A DNA stretch of 58,215 nucleotides from Planctomycetota bacterium (GTDB taxonomy: Bacteria; Planctomycetota; Planctomycetia; Pirellulales; UBA7805): contig QQVP01000029.1 in assembly GCA_003389215.1 (NCBI GenBank), positions 1 through 58,215 of the forward strand, in the 5' to 3' direction. A model generated the notes under the pieces. The model was not told the origin of the DNA. It ran no database searches and was given only the letters and a program-made list of their open reading frames with translations. The position numbers and the translations under genes were made by a program. This document shows, one piece after another, positions 45,089 through 52,803 of this stretch; within the stretch, counting starts at the first letter, position 1, and each line of letters starts with the position of its first letter.

Positions 45089-46115
45089 CTTCCGCGTCTT
45101 CCTCGCTGGCAATCGGCGGTTCGGTCTCGATGGCCGTTTCCACCTCGATCGCCTTATGGCCTTTCAGCTGGCCGACGACCGCGCGGAACTTCGGCACCCC
45201 TTCGACCGAGATCAGCAGCGGGTCGTTCACGTCTTTGCGCGTCGTGATGATGTCGCCCACACGGAGTCCCAGCAGGTCCCGCGTGCTGATCGATGTGTTG
45301 GCCAGTTCGGCGATCATTTCGACCACCGAACCGCGGAGCGATCGCTTGATCTTCTCCAGGTTCTCCGGCGACGCCTGTTGCCGGCCGTAGGCGACCCAGC
45401 TGTTGGCGGTCAGCTTGCTGGCAATCCGCTCGATCGAGTTGAACGGGATACAGAGGTTCATCATCCCGCGGACGTCGCCCACGCTGACCTCGAAGCTGAC
45501 CAGCACGACGACTTCGTTCGGCGGCACGATCTGGACCAATTGCGGATTGCTCTCCACGCGCTCGACTGAAAGATCCAACTCGAGCACGTTTTCCCAGGCA
45601 TGCTTCAGCTCGCGCAGGAAGAGCGAGGTGATTCGCGCTACCAGCCGCAGCTCGATCTCGGTAAGCGGTCGACGGGCAAAGCTGCTCGACTCGCGGCCGC
45701 CGCCCAGCAGGCGATCGATGATCGGGTAGAGAATCGACGGATTGATGTCGAGAATCAGGTTGCCTTCGAGCGGCTCCGCCCGCAACAGATTGAAGCAGGT
45801 GGGGTTCTCGAGACTGAAAACGAACTCGTTGTAGGTGAGCTGATCGACGCTCGTCAGACGAACCTCGACGATGCTGCGCAATAGTGCCGAGAGGGCGGCC
45901 CCGAAGTTGCGCCCGAACCCTTCGTGGAGCGTCTGCAACGCCCGCATCTGCTCCTTGCCGACGCGCTCCGGCCGCTTGAAGTCGTACGCGGTCACCCGAC
46001 CGCGCGGACGACGGGCGACGTGGGCCTCGGGCGTGGCGGTCGGAACGCCGCCCCCGGCATCCATCGCGCTGAGCAGATTGGCGATCTCGTCTTGGCTTAG
46101 CGAGTCTTCACTCAT
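45078..46115 (-). CDS. fliM: Flagellar motor switch protein FliM
   Basis: Switch-complex (C-ring) protein that binds phosphorylated CheY. The start at 46115 is chosen because GGAGGTG lies just before the ATG; a start four codons earlier would overlap this site. The N-terminus LSQDEIANLLSAM is the CheY-binding motif. The middle has ERVGKEQMRALQTLHEGFGR and FSLENPTCFNLL; the C-terminal FliN-like domain holds VGDIITTRKDVNDPLLISVE. 345 residues, the usual size. It lies 17 kb from the main flagellar cluster with no fliN, fliL or other switch gene nearby, next to proA. The acidic tail is family-variable. Confidence 0.95.
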   Translation of the reverse strand: MSEDSLSQDEIANLLSAMDAGGGVPTATPEAHVARRPRGRVTAYDFKRPERVGKEQMRALQTLHEGFGRNFGAALSALLRSIVEVRLTSVDQLTYNEFVFSLENPTCFNLLRAEPLEGNLILDINPSILYPIIDRLLGGGRESSSFARRPLTEIELRLVARITSLFLRELKHAWENVLELDLSVERVESNPQLVQIVPPNEVVVLVSFEVSVGDVRGMMNLCIPFNSIERIASKLTANSWVAYGRQQASPENLEKIKRSLRGSVVEMIAELANTSISTRDLLGLRVGDIITTRKDVNDPLLISVEGVPKFRAVVGQLKGHKAIEVETAIETEPPIASEEDAEANP

Positions 46116-46187
46116 GGGCACCTCCATGTGCCGTGGGGCCGGCTCGTCGAGCCTGGCAGCCGTGTGACGTCCCGCGGGCGAGCGGCT

Positions 46188-47462
46188 CTACTGCCGCAGC
46201 TGGCCCGCCCCGTAGACGACGTACTTGTAGCTGGTTAACTCCTTCAAACCACACGGGCCGCGGGCGTGAACCTTGTCGGTGCTGATGCCGATCTCGGCAC
46301 CGAGCCCGAACTGCCCGCCGTCGTTGAATCGCGTACTGGCATTGACCATCACCGCCGAACTGTCGATCCGCTCGGTAAACTCGCGGGCCGCCTCGAGCGA
46401 ACCGGTGACGATCGCTTCGGTATGTCCTGAGCTGTAACGGTTGATGTGCTCGATCGCCTCGTCAAGCGACTCGACGACGCAGGCCGAAATCGTCGGACCG
46501 AGATACTCGGCCCCAAAATCCTCGTCCGAGGCCTCGACCGCCGCGGGAATCAGGTCACAAACCCGGGCGTCGCCGCGAATCTCGACACCCCGTTCGGCGA
46601 GCGCCGCGCCCAAGTCGGGCAGCAGCTCGGCCGCCACGAGCGAGTGGACGACCAGCGACTCGGCGGCGTTGCAGACGCCGTAGCGCTGGCACTTGCTGTT
46701 GATCACAATGTCGCGGGCCATCGACAGGTCGGCCGCGGCGTCGACATAGACGTGGCAGTTGCCGGCGAAGTGCTTCATTACCGGCATCGTCGCTTCGGCC
46801 GCGACCCGGCGGATGAGTCCTTCGCCACCGCGGGGAATTGCCAGATCGATGCGGTCGTTCATGGCCAGGAAGTGTCCCACGGCGTCGCGATCGGTGGTGG
46901 CGACCAACTGCACGGCATCGACCGGCAGGCCCACCTCTTCGGCCACCTCGCGAAGCACGTCGACGATGGCCCGGCTCGAATGCGCGGCCTCTTTGCCGCC
47001 TCGCAAGATCACCGCGTTGCCGCTCATCACGCAGAGCGCCGCGGCGTCGGCCGTGACGTTTGGTCGCGACTCGTAGATGAAGAAGACCACGCCCAGCGGG
47101 ACGCGGACCTTTTGGACGTCGAGCCCGTTGGGTCGGACGGTCGACTCGATTACCTCGCCAATCGGGTCGGGCAGGGCCGCGACCGCTTCCAGACCGGCCG
47201 CGATGTCTTCCAGGCGGGCGTCGCCAAGCCGCAGGCGATCGGTTTGGGCGGCGGTCAGGCCGAACTCCGGCGCCGCCTCGATGTCTTGGACGTTGGCCGC
47301 CAGAATCGTCTCGGTCTGCTGCCGCAGCCGCGCGGCCGAACGCCGCAGCCAGGCGAGCTTCGTCTCGCCGCGCAGCGAGGCCATCGCCGCGGCCGCCGCA
47401 CGAGCGCGGTCGGCAACGTCGGCGCAGTAGGCTTCCAGCTCGTGTTTGTCGATGACCGACAT
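46188..47462 (-). CDS. proA: Glutamate-5-semialdehyde dehydrogenase (gamma-glutamyl phosphate reductase)
   Basis: Second step of proline synthesis, reducing gamma-glutamyl phosphate with NADPH. The aldehyde-dehydrogenase-like fold shows [34 protein letters not shown], the catalytic-Cys region [18 protein letters not shown] and [20 protein letters not shown]. 424 residues from the ATG at 47462 (a GTG six codons earlier is possible). The partner proB is not in the window. It is upstream of fliM on the same strand, 72 bases away. Confidence 0.95.
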   Translation of the reverse strand: MSVIDKHELEAYCADVADRARAAAAAMASLRGETKLAWLRRSAARLRQQTETILAANVQDIEAAPEFGLTAAQTDRLRLGDARLEDIAAGLEAVAALPDPIGEVIESTVRPNGLDVQKVRVPLGVVFFIYESRPNVTADAAALCVMSGNAVILRGGKEAAHSSRAIVDVLREVAEEVGLPVDAVQLVATTDRDAVGHFLAMNDRIDLAIPRGGEGLIRRVAAEATMPVMKHFAGNCHVYVDAAADLSMARDIVINSKCQRYGVCNAAESLVVHSLVAAELLPDLGAALAERGVEIRGDARVCDLIPAAVEASDEDFGAEYLGPTISACVVESLDEAIEHINRYSSGHTEAIVTGSLEAAREFTERIDSSAVMVNASTRFNDGGQFGLGAEIGISTDKVHARGPCGLKELTSYKYVVYGAGQLRQ

Positions 47463-47635
47463 GGCGGAAATACGCGACACAATCGACGTGACGCAACAGG
47501 CTGCGAGGACGGGCCGAGACCGACGCGCAAGTATCTATCAATGTGGGAGCTGCGTCAACGTCGGACCGGCTGCCAAGGCACTTCAGCCCGACCTTTGCTA
47601 GCACGTTCGACCGGTCGTGCGAAAGCGCGAATTCG

Positions 47636-48559
47636 CTATTCGGCGACACGGAGCCAGCGTGCTTGCTCGCGGGGGCCCAAGCCGCCGGCGGCGGCGAACA
47701 TGCGCAGGGCGTCCACGGTCGCCTGCACATCGTGAACACGCAGCACTTGAATTCCCTGACGGGCCAGGGCGATCGAGATGCCGAGCGTCGCCGCCGTGCG
47801 GTCGGCCTCTTTGTCGCCGAGGATGCGGGCGATGAAGCCTTTGCGCGAGTGGCCCACCAGCAGCGGCCGGCCCAGACGGTGAAACTGCCAGCAGTCGGCC
47901 AACAGCGTCAAGTTGTGGGCGTGGGTCTTGCCAAAGCCGATACCGGGGTCGAGGCAGATCCGCTCCGGATCGATGCCGGCGGCGGTCAGCGCGGAATCGC
48001 GCGCGGCCAGATAGGCGGCAATCTCTGCGACGACGTCGTCGTATTGCGGGTCGTCCTGCATCGTCTGGGGCGTGCCCTGCATGTGCATCACGCACAGTCC
48101 GGCCTCCGATTGCCGGGCGACCTCCAGCATCGCCTCGTCGCCGGTCAGTCCCGTGACGTCGTTGATGATCTCCGCGCCGGCGGCGATCGCCTCGCGGGCG
48201 ACCTCGGCCTTCGAGGTGTCAATCGAGATCGGCACTTCGGTCTGTTCGGCGAGCGCCTGCACGACGGGGATCACCCGGCCCAGTTCTTCGTCGGTGGCGA
48301 CCGGATCGGAATAGGGCCGCGTGCTCTCGCCGCCGACATCGAGAATCGCCGCCCCCTCGTCCGCCAGGCGAAGCCCTTGTTCGACCGCGGCGTCCGGCGC
48401 GAAGAACCGCCCGCCGTCGGAAAAGCTGTCCGGCGTCACGTTGAGGATGCCCATCACCAGCGGCACGTCCGCAAAGGCGAGCCGACGTGTGCGGAGCTGC
48501 CAGACAGCGGCACGCTGCGAAACGCGGGAGGCCGTGGGCGAGGGAGAATCGTCTGACAT
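47636..48559 (-). CDS. folP: Dihydropteroate synthase
   Basis: Joins p-aminobenzoate to dihydropterin pyrophosphate in folate synthesis. The signature blocks are VMGILNVTPDSFSDGGRF, AAILDVGGESTRPYSDPV, INDVTGLTGD and PLLVGHSRKGFIARIL. The start at 48559, in the gap just after lptE, gives 307 residues, about 25 longer at the N-terminus than E. coli. The longer in-frame region upstream is lptE read out of frame. It is third in a bamD-like-lptE-folP row with gaps of 5 and 10 bases, so these are one transcript, mixing envelope and folate genes. Confidence 0.95.
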   Translation of the reverse strand: MSDDSPSPTASRVSQRAAVWQLRTRRLAFADVPLVMGILNVTPDSFSDGGRFFAPDAAVEQGLRLADEGAAILDVGGESTRPYSDPVATDEELGRVIPVVQALAEQTEVPISIDTSKAEVAREAIAAGAEIINDVTGLTGDEAMLEVARQSEAGLCVMHMQGTPQTMQDDPQYDDVVAEIAAYLAARDSALTAAGIDPERICLDPGIGFGKTHAHNLTLLADCWQFHRLGRPLLVGHSRKGFIARILGDKEADRTAATLGISIALARQGIQVLRVHDVQATVDALRMFAAAGGLGPREQARWLRVAE

Positions 48560-48569
48560 AGCGGCCAGT

Positions 48570-49175
48570 TTACCACGCCGCTTCCATCGTCGACACGATC
48601 TCCTCGGCCAGTCGCACAATGGCCGCTTGCTGCGCGGTGACGAGCGATTGCCCGACTTCCGGGGTGAGATGGCTGGTGGCCGAGACCTGCCAGAGCGGTG
48701 CCGGCAGGTTGAGTGCCCGCTCGGGCTGCACCGGTTGGCCGGCGCGATTTGTCCAGTTGACGAGCACCCGCATGCCAATGTCCAGATCGCGGGGGTCGTC
48801 GGTGAAGTTTTCGACAATGACCTGCTTCGTATCGTCGACAATCCGGCCGCTGAGCACGGTCTCGGCCCGCTCGCGGGCGACGACCTTGTAGGGTGTCTTC
48901 AGCTCGATCTCCTTGATCACGGCCTCGGTGAGCCGCTCGCCCAGGTCGCGGCGAAAGCTCTCCGACTGAAACACTGGCACATGCACGGTGCGGACATAGT
49001 CGGGATAGAGGCCCTGCGTGCCGAATCGATAACCGGCACAGCCACAAAGGAGCGTGCCGCAGGCCAGCCACAACACCGTCGTGGCGAGCCGCCAGCGCCA
49101 AAGACGGTGGTCACTTACCGCGGCGACCGAGCTGTCGGAAAGCGATCGATGCCGTGAGTCGCGGAGGGCCGTCAC
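48570..49175 (-). CDS. lptE: LptE-like outer-membrane LPS assembly lipoprotein
   Basis: LptE plugs the LptD barrel in the outer membrane and helps insert LPS. The lipoprotein signal ends in LACGTLLCGCAGYRFGTQG, with the lipidated Cys at residue 46 and the following GYRFGTQG matching the CGYxxxG start of the family. The n-region before the hydrophobic core is unusually long (about 27 residues). The beta-rich domain then shows VHVPVFQSESFRRDLGERLT, LSGRIVDDTKQVIVENF and a C-terminal helix. 201 residues. It is directly between the bamD-like gene and folP. LptD is not in the window. Confidence 0.85.
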   Translation of the reverse strand: MTALRDSRHRSLSDSSVAAVSDHRLWRWRLATTVLWLACGTLLCGCAGYRFGTQGLYPDYVRTVHVPVFQSESFRRDLGERLTEAVIKEIELKTPYKVVARERAETVLSGRIVDDTKQVIVENFTDDPRDLDIGMRVLVNWTNRAGQPVQPERALNLPAPLWQVSATSHLTPEVGQSLVTAQQAAIVRLAEEIVSTMEAAW

Positions 49176-49180
49176 GCCTG

Positions 49181-50581
49181 TTACCTCCGCAGGGGGCCGG
49201 GGGTCGGCGCGCGGGCCTGGCGAATCATGTCGTTCAGTTCGTTCTTCTCTTCGGGGAACACGGCCGTCAGCCAGGCGAAGCGCGGCGGGGGATTGCCCGG
49301 CTGGTCTGCCAGCTCGCCCAACCGCGTGCGGACCCGGGCGGCAATCGGCGTGTTCGGATACTCGACGAGGATGTCGCGATGGTATTGCCGCGCCGCGTCG
49401 ATGAACCCTTTGGCGACGAAGAACTCGGCCATCTGATAGTCGCGCTCGGCGCGGGCGGCGCGAATCTGCGCCTCGACCAGCAGCAGTCGCTCGCGATCTT
49501 GCCCATGCTTGTGGGGAAACTGTCGCGTGGCTTGCTTCAGCAGGAGTTCCGCCTCTTCGAGCGGCCCGGCGTCGTAGTCGGGGCCCTGATAGGAGCGGAG
49601 ATTCGACTGAATGCCGAGCAGGTGGGCGTCGTACTGATGCGGGCTGTCGGGATACTCACGCACCAAGACCGTGTAGTGATACGCCGCGTCGTTCCATTCG
49701 CCGTAGCGAAAATGCGAGCCGGCGGTCGCCATCAGACTGTCGTCGGCCAGCTTTCCGGTCGGATCGTTGAGCCGCACCCGCAAGAACGCTCGCCGGGCGT
49801 TGCCCAGCGTGTCCCGCGTCGGTCGGGTCTTGTCGGTGAAGTTCGCGGAAAAAATGCTCGTCGGATTCTTGTCGTAGAGCTGCAGCCAGAACTGCCCGAT
49901 GGCAAACTCCCGGGCGACCGCCTTCTCCAGATGTCGCGAGCGCTTGTACTTGGCGAGCAACTCTTCGTAAGCGTCAAACGCCTTGGGGTACCGATCGGTG
50001 AAGAAGTAACACTCGCCGATCATGAACATGGCATCTTCTTCCAACGGCGAGTTGGGCCACCGCGACTTGGCCTCTTCGTAAAGATCGAGAGCGCGATCGT
50101 AGTTGGCCGCCCGCATGGCGTTCTCGGCTTCGAGAAATCGTTGGCGGGCCAGGTTTTGGTCGACCTCGGGTGTCAGGCGCCAGGGCACCAGGGCCTGCAA
50201 CAGGCCCGGGCCGTCGTCGTCGCTGGTGCGAAAGTTTTGCAGCGTGTCGGCGAGATTGGAGTCCTCGGGCGACCACGGAGCGTTTCGTCGCGGTTCCGGC
50301 GAATAGGGCGGCGGCGCGACCCCGCCGCTGTTGACCGGTGGCGAGAGCGCCTGCACGCGACGACCTTGTTCGTCGAAGATGCCGTGTCCCTCGATGCGAT
50401 ACAGACCCGGTCCGATCGAGCGCGCGTAGCGGCGGTTTTCGGCCCACCACCGGGCTTGCTCCGGCGTCACGTAGGCGGGCGGGGAACTACCCGAGGGCGG
50501 ATACTGAGCCTCGGCCCGCCAGGCCACCAGCGCGAAGATGCACGCGGCGGACGTCAGGAAGAGTCGCTGAAGTCGGGTCAT
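49181..50581 (-). CDS. Secreted tetratricopeptide protein, BamD-like
   Basis: 466-residue exported TPR protein. The ATG at 50581 gives MTRLQRLFLTSAACIFALVA, with cleavage near AEA-QYPP (residue 25). Pro-rich residues 25-120 precede TPR units: FLEAENAMRAANYDRALDLY, EEAKSRWPNSPLEEDAMFMI, then AFDAYEELLAKY, and later FFVAKGFIDAARQYHRDILV with EYPNTPIAARVRTRLGELAD. The spacing and the EYPxS/T-x-x-A pattern are those of BamD/YfiO and similar outer-membrane lipoproteins, but no lipobox Cys is at the cleavage site. Function is inferred: periplasmic scaffold for outer-membrane assembly. Five bases separate it from lptE. Confidence 0.75.
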   Translation of the reverse strand: MTRLQRLFLTSAACIFALVAWRAEAQYPPSGSSPPAYVTPEQARWWAENRRYARSIGPGLYRIEGHGIFDEQGRRVQALSPPVNSGGVAPPPYSPEPRRNAPWSPEDSNLADTLQNFRTSDDDGPGLLQALVPWRLTPEVDQNLARQRFLEAENAMRAANYDRALDLYEEAKSRWPNSPLEEDAMFMIGECYFFTDRYPKAFDAYEELLAKYKRSRHLEKAVAREFAIGQFWLQLYDKNPTSIFSANFTDKTRPTRDTLGNARRAFLRVRLNDPTGKLADDSLMATAGSHFRYGEWNDAAYHYTVLVREYPDSPHQYDAHLLGIQSNLRSYQGPDYDAGPLEEAELLLKQATRQFPHKHGQDRERLLLVEAQIRAARAERDYQMAEFFVAKGFIDAARQYHRDILVEYPNTPIAARVRTRLGELADQPGNPPPRFAWLTAVFPEEKNELNDMIRQARAPTPGPLRR

Positions 50582-50922
50582 AGGTCGGTCGTGGTATGTC
50601 AGCAGACGAAGTGCAATCGTCGCGCTGCGACCGCTCGGCCGCTGCGAATCGTCGCGGTGATTCGTCCAGGAGGATTCAGGTGCGAAAACGCTTGTCGAAG
50701 GGATGCCCTTGGCCAGCCCGGGAACCAAGTGCCGAACGGCGAACCCGGGTCGTCTGGCAATCGGCGGGGAACAGTACGCCACGCCGCGGCAAAAGGTCAA
50801 GATCAGCCGCGACGGACGACCCGTTGTGGGCGGTCGCCAGGAAGCAGAGCCAGCTTGCCAGCGCTGCTGGCGAGGTCGCGAGGACGTTTAGCGCGGTACG
50901 CAGCGCGGCGTACCACGAACCG
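50582..50922. other. Intergenic between the CorC-type gene and the bamD-like gene
   Basis: 341 bases with no supported gene on either strand. It should contain the promoter of the bamD-like-lptE-folP transcript. I see no terminator hairpin with a U-run after the CorC-type gene and no repeat. Confidence 0.45.
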
Positions 50923-52203
50923 CTAGGCGGTCTCGCGGCGCAGCTGCGGTAGCATCATCCGCAGTTTTTCGATGCGTCGCCGGCTCGCCTCGCTGACCTT
51001 GATGCGAGCCCCGTTCCACACCAGTTCTTCGCCGGCGGCTGGCACGTGACCGAGCTGGCTGAACACGAAGCCCCCCACCGTGTCGTAGTCGCCGTCGACC
51101 GGAAGGCCCAGGTCGAAGCGGTCGTTCAACTCATCGACGTGGACGCGGGCTAGCACCTCGTAGGTGGTCTCATCGAGTTGGCGAATCTCCTCGACGAGCT
51201 CTTCGTCATACTCGTCCACGATCTCGCCGACGATCTCTTCGAGCACGTCCTCGATGGTGACGAGTCCCGAGACGCCGCCGTACTCGTCGAGCACCAGTGC
51301 CATGTGATTTCGCGTCTGTTGAAACTCCTCGAGCAGGTCGTCCAGATGCTTGGTCTCGGGCACGAAGTAGGGCTCGCGGAGAATGCTCCGCAGCGGCGAC
51401 GCCGTCTTGTCGAGGCCATCCTTGAGGACCGGGAGCAGATCTTTGGCATACAGCACGCCGAGAATGTCGTCGCGCGTCTTGTCGTAGACGGGAATCCGCG
51501 TGTGACCCGCGTGAATCACGAAGTCCACGACCTCGGGCCAGGGGACATCGACCGACAGCGTGATCATTTCGGTACGCGGCGTCATGATCTTGGCGACGTC
51601 GGCGTCGCCCAGCTCCATCACACCTTCGATCATCTCGCGGGCATCTTCTTCGAGCAGACCTTCACGGTGGCCCTCGCTGACGATCGTGCGAATTTCCTCT
51701 TCGATCATGTCTTCCGAGGGCGTGGTCGGTTGGCGACCCGCCAGGCGATGGACGAGCACGTCGACCAGTCGCGCGAGCAACGTCAGCGGCGCAAGCAGCC
51801 GGTTGATGCCGCGCCAAAATCGCCAGGTGCGGTAGAGAAACGGCGATGCCCAGATCCGCACAATGGCCCACGGCAGCCAGATCTTGAAGGTCAACAGACC
51901 GAGCGCGACCGTGCCTGCGCAGCTGGCGACGTTGCCCCAGCCGAGGTCCGCGCCGGCGAACCACCACAGCGTAGTTGCCACGACGAACAACGCCGACGCT
52001 ACCACGTGCAGGCTCTCGATGCCCACGGCGACATGGTCGTGGTGCTGGAGGATTTCGCCGAATTCAGGCCCGTTCGGGCGAGCGCGGCGAAGTTCCTCGA
52101 GTTCGTGACGGTCGAACTCGCGAAGTGACCGAGCCCCGATCGACGCCAGGCACGTAGCCGCGAGGCTTGCGATCGCGATCCAGAAAAACGCCTCAACTGG
52201 CAC
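50923..52203 (-). CDS. CorC/HlyC-type protein: DUF21 (CNNM) membrane domain plus CBS pair
   Basis: Membrane protein of 426 residues in the CNNM/CorB-like family, linked to Mg2+ or Co2+ export in relatives. The N-terminal 150 residues contain about four membrane segments, then a CBS pair starting at VMELGDADVAKIMTPRTEMI, with HAGHTRIPVYDKTRDDILGV and ETKHLDDLLEEFQQTRNHMA, and a C-terminal transporter-associated domain (DGDYDTVGGFVFSQLGHVPA). The start is GTG at 52203 with AAGGAG about 11 bases upstream. It follows ybeY by 21 bases in one operon. The proposed role in Mg homeostasis is from relatives only. Confidence 0.88.
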   Translation of the reverse strand: MPVEAFFWIAIASLAATCLASIGARSLREFDRHELEELRRARPNGPEFGEILQHHDHVAVGIESLHVVASALFVVATTLWWFAGADLGWGNVASCAGTVALGLLTFKIWLPWAIVRIWASPFLYRTWRFWRGINRLLAPLTLLARLVDVLVHRLAGRQPTTPSEDMIEEEIRTIVSEGHREGLLEEDAREMIEGVMELGDADVAKIMTPRTEMITLSVDVPWPEVVDFVIHAGHTRIPVYDKTRDDILGVLYAKDLLPVLKDGLDKTASPLRSILREPYFVPETKHLDDLLEEFQQTRNHMALVLDEYGGVSGLVTIEDVLEEIVGEIVDEYDEELVEEIRQLDETTYEVLARVHVDELNDRFDLGLPVDGDYDTVGGFVFSQLGHVPAAGEELVWNGARIKVSEASRRRIEKLRMMLPQLRRETA

Positions 52204-52224
52204 GGACTCGCTTCTCCTTTGCGT

Positions 52225-52803
52225 TTACTCTCCGGCGGCCGGCGCCCCGACCGAGCCGGTGTCTGCCACTTCATCTACGGGCGGCGTCCGATTGAACCAA
52301 CCCAGGACGCGGCGCTCCTCCTGCCGCATTTGTTGTCGTTCGTCGGGCGTGCGGTCGTCGAAGCCGGCCAGGTGCAACGTGCCGTGCACGACGTAGAGCA
52401 ACAGCTCGTCGGCCACCGGCCAGCCGAGCCTGGCGGCCTGTGCCCGGGCGGTATCGAGACTGACGACCAGTTGCCCTTCGAGGTGGCCTTCGGACTGGGC
52501 CAGGGGAAAGCTGATCACGTCGGTCGGCTCATCGTGGTCGAGGTAGCGACGATTCAGCTCGTGGATCTGCGCGTCGTCGACGATGGCCACACTGATCTGG
52601 CAGCTGGAAAGCCCGGCGTCGGACAGGATGCGACGAATCGCCTCGGTCATGCGAGGGTCCGGCGGGCTGGCCGCGAGGCCGCCGTCTGGGGCTGCATCTC
52701 CGGTCCCATTGTCCGGCGTCGCCGCCTCGCCCCACAGCTCCTCAAGCGGGGCGTCGTCCACCTCGAACGCGAACTCAATCCGAAATTCCGACGTTTCTGG
52801 CAT
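52225..52803 (-). CDS. ybeY: Endoribonuclease / rRNA maturation factor YbeY
   Basis: Single-strand RNase for 16S rRNA 3' end processing and ribosome quality control. The core matches the family: IHELNRRYLDHDEPTDVISF (the strongest YbeY signature) and VVHGTLHLAGFDDRTPDE. The zinc site H-x3-H-x5-H is altered: His140 and His144 are present, but the third ligand position is Asp150 (GFDD instead of GYDH). The N-terminus has an extra Asp/Gly/Pro-rich stretch (about 25-50). 192 residues. The ATG overlaps the stop of the upstream HDIG gene by one base (TGATG), so the two are translationally coupled. Confidence 0.92.
   Translation of the reverse strand: MPETSEFRIEFAFEVDDAPLEELWGEAATPDNGTGDAAPDGGLAASPPDPRMTEAIRRILSDAGLSSCQISVAIVDDAQIHELNRRYLDHDEPTDVISFPLAQSEGHLEGQLVVSLDTARAQAARLGWPVADELLLYVVHGTLHLAGFDDRTPDERQQMRQEERRVLGWFNRTPPVDEVADTGSVGAPAAGE

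Noticed and set aside
46116..46127. FliM start four codons earlier
   Set aside because: The GGAGGTG ribosome binding site lies within those codons, so the ATG at 46115 is the real start.
46115..46188. proA and fliM as a functional unit
   Set aside because: The short gap suggests only shared transcription; no known link between proline synthesis and the motor switch.
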